This document shows, piece by piece, positions 57,554 to 64,000 of a stretch of DNA of 64,000 bases. Under the pieces are notes generated by a model. It searched no databases and had not been told where the DNA came from. It saw nothing but the letters and a program-made list of their open reading frames with translations. The stretch is from an uncultured Flavobacteriaceae bacterium (GTDB taxonomy: Bacteria; Bacteroidota; Bacteroidia; Flavobacteriales; Flavobacteriaceae): contig CANMSN010000005.1 in NCBI GenBank assembly GCA_947500585.1, positions 1-64,000 on the forward strand, written 5' to 3'. The position numbers and the translations under genes were made by a program. Positions within the stretch are counted from its first letter, which is position 1; every line of letters starts with the position of its first letter.

Positions 57554-57958
57554 TTTTTGCTTTTAATATGAGTTCTCCTTTTTTGTTGGCTATGATAATG
57601 GCCTTGGAACCTCCTAGAGTCACTTCATTTTTTATTTTGAAGCCGTCTTCGGGAAATTGTTTTTTTTTCGTAAAAACCTCCTGGTCCTTAAACACGGTTA
57701 TAGTAGTTCCTTCACTAGGTTTAATCCGTATCCCTTTTTGTTTGTAGGTGCCTGATAATAATCCTAAAAAATAGCTGCAGTCCATACAGTCCTGAAGTAC
57801 CATTTGATTCTTTTTAATCGTTGTCAAAGGGTATAGAGCATAAATTTCATTTTTAGTAAGTTTTACTGCAATCACTATTTGGGTTTCTTGGGTAGTTTTT
57901 GTCTGAGCCAATAACACCAAAGGAAACAACAGTAATACAACAAATTTTTTTTTTTCAT
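57540..57958 (-). CDS. Small secreted protein, apparently frameshifted in its signal peptide
   Basis: From the third-base frame at 57929 there are 129 codons open to 57540, but no ATG precedes them in frame. The only good ATG (57958) is followed by exactly eleven A, and the downstream frame requires twelve. One added A gives MKKKKFVVLLLFPLVLLAQT, a perfect signal peptide. The mature domain (about 110 residues, with DCMDC) is unknown. Either a sequencing error, slippage-based on/off switching, or recoding by polymerase slippage explains it. It overlaps the following gene. Confidence 0.6.
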
Positions 57959-57968
57959 TTTCTAAAAA

Positions 57969-58637
57969 CTAGTCTTGTAATTCTCTAATTTCCAGTTCAT
58001 AAAAGGTATAATGCAAATCTTCTGAAACTGGTTTTCCACTGGAAAAAAGATTTTGATTAAATAGCGTTTTAACCAATACATCGCCACCATATTCAGATTT
58101 AATTATAAAGTCTAAAAAATTGGTTCCTGGTTTTACACTTAGGCCAGTTGAAGCACCACCCATTTCCAAGATTAGCATCGAATTATTTCCAAGGCCTGTA
58201 CAACCAATCTGGAGCTTCATCTTTATTCGATATGATTTGTTTTTTTTAGTATAAAAATAAAATGATAGAAAATCCCTTAATTTTTGACTATTATTTGGTT
58301 CAATTCTTATTGTTCGGGTATACGAATCGAACCATCCTTTATAATCCAATCCAGCACCAGGAATCCAGTGCTTTTTGGCAGTTAACTTATAATTAGCCCC
58401 GTTAGAAGTTGAATAAGCATTTGGTACAACTGTAGCACTATTCTTAGGATAGTTTTTCAATATAAAATCTCTAGAAAGTAATTTTTTATTCTTATCCAAG
58501 TTAGTAGCCGTTAAAAGAGGTAACCTTAAATTATTGTCCAGCTGAACACTGCGTAATTGTTTGTTCGAAATCTGAGCTTTTAAGCTAATGTTTAAGAATA
58601 GTACAATCATGGTATAAAATATAGTTTTGATTCTCAT
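57969..58637 (-). CDS. Secreted protein of unknown function
   Basis: 222 residues from Met at 58637 (MRIKTIFYTMIVLFLNISLKAQ is a good signal peptide; an in-frame Met at 58661 adds eight residues). The mature part is beta-rich with KKHWIPGAGLDYKGWFDSYT and a C-terminal sandwich-like region. No recognised family. Located 11 bases upstream of the poly-A start of the next gene in the same operon. Confidence 0.7.
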   Translation of the reverse strand: MRIKTIFYTMIVLFLNISLKAQISNKQLRSVQLDNNLRLPLLTATNLDKNKKLLSRDFILKNYPKNSATVVPNAYSTSNGANYKLTAKKHWIPGAGLDYKGWFDSYTRTIRIEPNNSQKLRDFLSFYFYTKKNKSYRIKMKLQIGCTGLGNNSMLILEMGGASTGLSVKPGTNFLDFIIKSEYGGDVLVKTLFNQNLFSSGKPVSEDLHYTFYELEIRELQD

Positions 58638-58696
58638 GTTTTTTATCGTTGTCTTAATCATTAATTTTCATTGATGTTTTTTTATGAATAGAAACT

Positions 58697-59647
58697 CTAA
58701 ACTTTTGATACAGTAAACTTATAAGGCTTCTTAAAATGATCAGGTATTGGCTTACTTTGGTATTGCACTTTTCGAGTACCACCATTTTTTAAACTACATT
58801 TTACTTTAATGAAATAAACACCCTTCACAAGAATACGGGAAGAAGTAAGTGAATTCAACCCTCTAGTAATGCTGAATGATTTACCGGAAGCATCGTATAA
58901 TCTTATATCGAGATTCGTATCACTCGGCTGACTTAAAGTGTTCACTCGGATTTTTTTACTTTCATCCAAGACAACACTATACCAATCATTTAAGTTTTCG
59001 GCATTTGCGGCTACATAATATTTTATGTGGCCGGCAATAGCATAAGCAGTAATGGTCTTATTAAAATCTATATATTTTGCCTGCTTTTGCGTATCATTAG
59101 GTTCATAAATATCTTCCAAGCCTGTATATTCCCATTCTAGTTTATATGGAATGGGTGGAATATAGGATTTGGCATTATAAAACGGTCCTACCTCTACATC
59201 ATAGGTCATCCCAGGGTGCACGGAAAAGTGAGCCGTTCTTACTTGTTTGTTTTCTGTTTTACCTGTACTGCCAGTAATTATTGAGCCTCTTCCGCTTAAA
59301 TCGGGAGTTACAGTCATGGCAGGTCCGAGGTGATTATCACCATGGGTCAAGGTAATCTTCACATAGCCTGGAAAAGCATCTGCAGGAATATTAATAAAGC
59401 TGTGATAGGTATCTCTTTCATTAGGTTCGGCCCAATCCGAATTTGTTTGCCCTTTTTTATTTTTATTGGCCATTTTCTTGAGTAATGCTGTCCTGCTTTG
59501 CGCATTGCTTTTTACATCCTTATACAAATTCGTGGCATCAACATTGGAAACTTCTTTTTTAATATTTCTATTTACCGTTCTTATTTGAGCATTGGCAATT
59601 GTAATCGCTAAAAGTGCTATTGACGTAAATGTGATTTTTATTTTCAT
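58697..59647 (-). CDS. Secreted protein with PPC-like domain
   Basis: 316 residues with a Sec signal (to about 20). The C-terminal part (about 185-300) matches the bacterial pre-peptidase C-terminal type: DIYEPNDTQKQAKYI, DWYSVVLDESKKIRVNT, DTNLDIRLYDASG. The N-terminal mature region is unknown. Possibly a surface-binding or stalk protein. It lies 11 bases after the OmpA-type gene. Confidence 0.75.
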   Translation of the reverse strand: MKIKITFTSIALLAITIANAQIRTVNRNIKKEVSNVDATNLYKDVKSNAQSRTALLKKMANKNKKGQTNSDWAEPNERDTYHSFINIPADAFPGYVKITLTHGDNHLGPAMTVTPDLSGRGSIITGSTGKTENKQVRTAHFSVHPGMTYDVEVGPFYNAKSYIPPIPYKLEWEYTGLEDIYEPNDTQKQAKYIDFNKTITAYAIAGHIKYYVAANAENLNDWYSVVLDESKKIRVNTLSQPSDTNLDIRLYDASGKSFSITRGLNSLTSSRILVKGVYFIKVKCSLKNGGTRKVQYQSKPIPDHFKKPYKFTVSKV

Positions 59648-59658
59648 GATTTTTATTT

Positions 59659-60942
59659 TTAACGTTTTATAAATTCTACACGGCGGTTGTTCGCCTTACC
59701 TTCGGGGGTAGTATTTTCAGCAACGGGCACGGCTTCTCCCTTGCCGTTGGTCTCAAAACGATTTTCAGATATACCCTGTTCGACTAGAGCCCATTTTACG
59801 GCCTCCGCACGTTCAGCGGAAAGTGACAGGTTGTATTCGGCATCACCATCACTATCAGTATGGCCTTCGATTCTAAAGTTGAGATTGGGATGGTCTCGCA
59901 TCATGGCGACCACTTCTTTGAGTACGCCGCCTGATTCAGGTTTTATGTTAGAACTGTTCACATCGAAGAGAATACCCCGGGTCACAAACTTACCTTCTGC
60001 CACTACACGGTCATAGAGTTTTTTGCCCCCCTCAGCGATTCGAATATTCTTGATGGCCGAAAATTCTTTATAAACGGCAAATACTTCTAAAACAAGGGCT
60101 TCAGGTTGGTAGCCTAAATTCGGAATGTTCAACACTCTTTTTTCATCAAGAAATAGTTTTAAGCTTCGTTTGTTGAAGGCCAGTGCTACACGGCGCCATA
60201 CCGGTTCATCTACACCCACAACCATCGAATCCTCAAAGGTTTCGTATTCATTTGAGTTCCCATTTCTATTGCAGTTTAATGACGCACCGTGCATGTTAAC
60301 AACTATTGCTGAACAATAACTTTTACGGTCATCAGAATAGCCATATTTACCTCCGTCTGACCAGAGTTTTATAAAATAATCTTGATATCCTGGGCCCTTT
60401 GTTCTTTGAAAAAAGGCATCAAACTCAATGGTAAACACCTCGGGCAGATACTCAGTTTTATCCATCAAAGGAGTGATTTTGGCTTTATGACTCAGATTGA
60501 TAACAAGATTTTCTCCGTAATTGGCGTTCTCCGCATTTCCAGAGAGTAAATCCCAACGCGAGGGGAACTCCCCATTCTCTTCTATACTTAAATCATCATT
60601 AAAAATGATTTTATCTCCTGGCACAAAATTGTATTGCGACCATAATTGGGGTTGTGTATTGTTTGAAGTATTTTCTTCATTACCTTCATCTGTATAATCT
60701 TCATTTGGCTTTTCATTCAACTCCTCTTTGCCATTCTGGCCTCCGTGTTTTTTCTTCTTTTTAAAAGGTTTTTCAATAAGACTGTCAATAGCCTCAGATG
60801 TCTTTTCCTCAGTTTTTCTGCTAACCGTCTCTTCAGCAGCTTGTTTGGCTCTTTCTTTTAATTTTTTAAAGAACTGTGCATTTGAAGATGTAAGGCCTAA
60901 AAAGAATAAACAAGTGGTTATTAATGTAATTTTTGATTTCAT
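59659..60942 (-). CDS. OmpA-family protein
   Basis: 427 residues. A Sec signal ends near SNAQ. A Lys/Glu-rich helical stretch (about 25-95) is followed by a jelly-roll/concanavalin-like domain (about 105-305) and a C-terminal OmpA domain (about 320-427; FRIEGHTDSDGDAEYNLSLSAERA ... NNRRVEF) that binds peptidoglycan. First gene of the secreted-protein operon, downstream of the HTCS-like gene. Confidence 0.9.
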   Translation of the reverse strand: MKSKITLITTCLFFLGLTSSNAQFFKKLKERAKQAAEETVSRKTEEKTSEAIDSLIEKPFKKKKKHGGQNGKEELNEKPNEDYTDEGNEENTSNNTQPQLWSQYNFVPGDKIIFNDDLSIEENGEFPSRWDLLSGNAENANYGENLVINLSHKAKITPLMDKTEYLPEVFTIEFDAFFQRTKGPGYQDYFIKLWSDGGKYGYSDDRKSYCSAIVVNMHGASLNCNRNGNSNEYETFEDSMVVGVDEPVWRRVALAFNKRSLKLFLDEKRVLNIPNLGYQPEALVLEVFAVYKEFSAIKNIRIAEGGKKLYDRVVAEGKFVTRGILFDVNSSNIKPESGGVLKEVVAMMRDHPNLNFRIEGHTDSDGDAEYNLSLSAERAEAVKWALVEQGISENRFETNGKGEAVPVAENTTPEGKANNRRVEFIKR

Positions 60943-61055
60943 GATTCCATTTTTTCATCGTTCTGTAATCAAAAGTATCTTAGAGAAACAGAAAGGAATC
61001 GTTGGTATGTAACAATGTATGCAAGAAATGTAACAGGATGTGTAAAGCACTGTTA

Positions 61056-64000
61056 TTAAATGGATTGCAAATATTCTGAAGGAGTTTTTTTATAGACTTC
61101 TTTAAAGCATTTAATAAAATAAGAAGGGGTATTAAAGCCTACGGTATAAGCTACTTCGCTAATAGTAGCATCAGAAGTTTTTAGAATTTGAACAGCTTGC
61201 TTTAAACGTTGTGAACGTATAAATGCTGATGTAGATATGCCTGTATAGGTAATTAGTTTTCGATGCAATTGCATACGGCTCATGCCGATTAGATTGCTGA
61301 ATTTGGCCACATTAAACTCAGGGTTTACTAGATGCTTATCCAAAATCTCCTGAACTTTGTTCAAGAAAATTTCATCAGTGGGCGTAATCGCCATATCCTT
61401 TGGTTTTAGAAAATTTTCTTGGCTATAACGTTGACGAAGCATTTTACGGGATTTTACCAAATTGGAAACCCGTTTTTCCAAGATTTTGATTTTAAAGGGT
61501 TTGATCACATAATCATCAGCGCCTGCTTTTAATCCCTTTAGTTCGTTTTGCTTATCGTTACTTGCCGTCAGTAATATGATAGGTACGTGGCTGGTTCGTT
61601 CATCTGTCTTTAAGGTATTGCAAAGCGCAATACCATCTTCAATTGGCATTTTAACATCGGAAATAATAACATCGGGGACATGTTCTAAAGCTTTTTCAAT
61701 ACCTATTTTTCCATTTTCGGCTTTAATCACCTTATAGGATTTCCCAAATTCAACAGTTATAAAATCGCGAACATCAACATTATCTTCAACAACCAATAAA
61801 ATGGGTCTATTTGAGTTCTCCCCATCCTTTTTAACTTCTAATTTTGAAATCTTGGGTGGCTCCGTTTTTACCTTATCATGTTCCGTTTTTATGGCAATCT
61901 CAACAATAAACCGAATCGTTCCATCATTTTGTAGAACTTCAATCGTTCCATCGTACAACTTTACCAATTCTTTTACCAAGGATAACCCTATACCTGCTCC
62001 TTTGGAGTTTTTATCAGTCTGGTAGAACCGTTCAAATATTTTTTGAACATCTTCAATCTCCGTATTAGTATCGTTTGAAATTTCCAAGAACAAAATTCCA
62101 TCACTAAGCGATGCGGTTAACCCACACTTTCCTCCTTTCTTGCCATACTTTATCGCGTTGGATATAAGGTTGACAATTATTTTATCCAAAACATCGCTAT
62201 CATATAATGCGTTGGGAATATCTTGAACTTTATAGCTGAAATCCATTTTATTTTTCTCTGCTTCATAGCTAAATGATGATGCAGTCGATTTTAGAAACAA
62301 TCCTAGGTTGCCCCATTCTTTTTGCAATTGAAATTTACCCTCTTCAAGCTTTGCCAATTGTAACAGTTCATCTACAAGGTTGGTCAATCTGGTGGTGTTA
62401 CGTTCAATCAGTGAAAAACTGGCAATCTCTTCCTCCGAAATATCTGTCTGGGACAGTTTAGATTCTATAGGGCCTGATATTAAGGTCAATGGAGTTCTAA
62501 ATTCATGGGCAATCTCGGTATAGATTTTAGATTTGTAATCATTCAGTTTTTTAAACCTGTTGGCTTCCTCTTGCTTCAATTGCAGATCGAGTTTCATTTT
62601 CCAGCGCCATTTTATATATCTGTACACCAAAAGTCCTGTAATTAAAAATATGAGTGTATAAAATGATTTCGACCAAATATTAAAATACCAAGGAGCGGCA
62701 ATACTAAAAACATGTTCTGCGGGATTTTGGTTCCATTTACCATCATAATTGCTTGAGACCACTTGAAATTCATACTGATCTGGAGGCAAATGGGTGTACC
62801 TGACAAAATTTTCATTACCAGTTTCAATCCAATCTTCCTCGAAGGGCAATAAACGATACTTATATTGATTTTTTTCCGGCTCTGAAAACTGAAGGCTTGA
62901 AAACGAAAAATCTATGGTGTTCTCATGATGTTTCAATAGGGTGTCAGCATAAATTGACTTTACTTTATTGAGTACTTTAAAATCAGTAATGGCTGTTTTA
63001 GGTAAATATTGATTTTCAGAAATGGATTGAGGAGTAAACCAATAAAAACCTTCTAGAGCACCAAAATATAACTGGCCATTGCTGTGTTTGTAATACGCTC
63101 CTGTATTAAACTCGGTGGCCAATCCATCATAATTGTTGTAATTGGTGATTTCTGGTAACTCATTAAAGTCTTTGGGTACTTTAAATTTAGTAATGCCCTT
63201 ATTGGAACTTAACCATAAGTTGCCCGCCTCATCAGGAAGTATACCATAAATGATATTGTTTGGCAACCCATTTCTTGTGGAGTAGTTGTGGAATTTTTGT
63301 TGTCCGATATCGAAGGCATCCAAGCCTGCACCAGATGTTCCTATCCATAGTAAATTTCCATCATGATATAGGGATTTTATGCTATTGGAGTTGATGGATG
63401 GGATTTTATCATCAACAACAAAGGCTTCAGATTTTTCTGTTGACGGGTCAAACTTAATAAGGCCCTCTCTATCCGTACCTAACCAAAAATAGCCTTTTGG
63501 GTCTTGAACTATAACGCGAATGTTCTTTCTAGTTACAGTTGAATCCCTCACATTAAATCGCTGATATTGTTTAACAATTCCTTTCCTTTTGTCAAATTGA
63601 ATCAAACCATCATCACGTGTACACAGCCAAATGTTATTTTGTTGGTCTTCAAAAATATCCCATATTGTTTCAGAGGATAGTGGAATTTTACTGGTTTCGT
63701 TGTATGTTCTAAAAATATTGTTCTTGTCCAAAATGGAAAGTCCGCCGCTTTGGGTTCCGATCCAAAGTTCATTATCCGAATCATGATGCAAACTCATAAT
63801 ACGGTTCGAAGAAATATCTGAATTAAGTGTAGTATATGTAATCCAACTATTTGTTGCCGATTCGTAACTGGTTAGTCCTTTGCCTGATGTGCCTATCCAA
63901 ACATTGTTTGTATTATCTAATGTTATTGATCTGACTACATCAATACTGATATTAGCTGGTGTTTGATAGTTTGTGAATGAATTAAATTTTTCCAGGTCGG
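61056..64000 (-). CDS. Hybrid two-component sensor/regulator (HTCS), N-terminus beyond the window
   Basis: The frame is open from 61056 to the right edge, so the true start is outside. Visible, in order: reg_prop propeller repeats (LWIGTQSGGLSIL, NIWLCTRDDGLI, FWLGTDREGLI), Y_Y_Y domain (YTHLPPDQYEFQV), one transmembrane helix, HisKA with IAHEFRTPLT, HATPase (NLISNAIKYG, GAGIGLSLV), receiver with IISDVKMP and a C-terminal AraC-type HTH. The Met at 63797 lies within the propeller and is not the start. It lies 114 bases upstream of the secreted-protein cluster and may control it. Confidence 0.93.
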   Translation of the reverse strand, partial: DLEKFNSFTNYQTPANISIDVVRSITLDNTNNVWIGTSGKGLTSYESATNSWITYTTLNSDISSNRIMSLHHDSDNELWIGTQSGGLSILDKNNIFRTYNETSKIPLSSETIWDIFEDQQNNIWLCTRDDGLIQFDKRKGIVKQYQRFNVRDSTVTRKNIRVIVQDPKGYFWLGTDREGLIKFDPSTEKSEAFVVDDKIPSINSNSIKSLYHDGNLLWIGTSGAGLDAFDIGQQKFHNYSTRNGLPNNIIYGILPDEAGNLWLSSNKGITKFKVPKDFNELPEITNYNNYDGLATEFNTGAYYKHSNGQLYFGALEGFYWFTPQSISENQYLPKTAITDFKVLNKVKSIYADTLLKHHENTIDFSFSSLQFSEPEKNQYKYRLLPFEEDWIETGNENFVRYTHLPPDQYEFQVVSSNYDGKWNQNPAEHVFSIAAPWYFNIWSKSFYTLIFLITGLLVYRYIKWRWKMKLDLQLKQEEANRFKKLNDYKSKIYTEIAHEFRTPLTLISGPIESKLSQTDISEEEIASFSLIERNTTRLTNLVDELLQLAKLEEGKFQLQKEWGNLGLFLKSTASSFSYEAEKNKMDFSYKVQDIPNALYDSDVLDKIIVNLISNAIKYGKKGGKCGLTASLSDGILFLEISNDTNTEIEDVQKIFERFYQTDKNSKGAGIGLSLVKELVKLYDGTIEVLQNDGTIRFIVEIAIKTEHDKVKTEPPKISKLEVKKDGENSNRPILLVVEDNVDVRDFITVEFGKSYKVIKAENGKIGIEKALEHVPDVIISDVKMPIEDGIALCNTLKTDERTSHVPIILLTASNDKQNELKGLKAGADDYVIKPFKIKILEKRVSNLVKSRKMLRQRYSQENFLKPKDMAITPTDEIFLNKVQEILDKHLVNPEFNVAKFSNLIGMSRMQLHRKLITYTGISTSAFIRSQRLKQAVQILKTSDATISEVAYTVGFNTPSYFIKCFKEVYKKTPSEYLQSI

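Noticed and set aside
63797-63797. Met at 63797 as the start of the right-edge HTCS
   Set aside because: The frame stays open to 64000 and upstream codons encode propeller motifs (NVWIGTSGKGL), so the start lies outside the window.

Overview
The window is an AT-rich chromosomal segment of a marine-type member of the Flavobacteriaceae (Bacteroidota). The evidence is a SusC/SusD pair, C-terminal Por (type IX) sorting tails on secreted enzymes, hybrid two-component sensors, several sulfatases, and promoters matching TTTG-N19-TAnnTTTG. The species cannot be named from this sequence.

Left flank (1-8493), core genome: a manganese/zinc locus (DtxR/MntR regulator, an outer-membrane-type protein, a TroA/ZnuA lipoprotein), a secreted DUF1080 protein, a ferrous iron operon (FeoA, FeoB and a 44-residue Cys-rich membrane protein missed by length filters), a SCO-family copper/thioredoxin-like protein, the RseP site-2 protease and tRNA-Asn.

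Integrative element (8494-28255, about 19.8 kb), inserted in the 3' end of tRNA-Asn. A 48-bp exact copy of the tRNA 3' part lies at each end. Just inside each end is a pair of GGTCAAG heptamers with 12-bp period, as expected for integrase arm sites, and a tyrosine recombinase lies next to the right end. No relaxase or secretion genes are visible. Cargo: a highly diverged family A polymerase-like protein with a small paralogue of its N-terminal domain upstream; an excisionase-like HTH protein; a Xre regulator; a candidate type I toxin-antitoxin locus (29-residue membrane peptide, convergent structured RNA); a tightly packed five-gene defence operon (nuclease-methylase fusion, HsdS, AbiC-like membrane protein, DUF262-DUF1524-DUF4268 protein, and a four-TM protein interrupted by an in-frame stop); and a large secreted protein of unknown function.

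Polysaccharide utilisation locus (28492-54982): a SASA-type esterase, a GH29 fucosidase, a GH30-like enzyme, a LamG protein, three S1 sulfatases, a GH2 beta-galactosidase, an HTCS regulator, a FIVAR/LamG lipoprotein, SusC, SusD and another clan-A-like hydrolase. The set suggests a sulfated, galactose- and fucose-containing glycan. Direct repeats of GTTnCA-like hexamers with an exact 22-bp period lie before GH29, LamG, GH2 and in the FIVAR/SusC divergent region. They are a candidate operator set for the HTCS. The locus is bracketed by two junctions of the same design: a tRNA 3' end, a GCTTCA..TGAAGC hairpin and a TTTGCAC pair with 11-bp period. It may therefore itself be acquired.

Right flank (55723-64000): a co-directional cluster of secreted/outer-membrane proteins (an OmpA-type protein, a PPC-like protein, several unknowns, a 31-residue membrane peptide) preceded by an HTCS-type sensor that runs off the window. 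One gene in the cluster appears frameshifted in an 11-base A tract just after its start codon.
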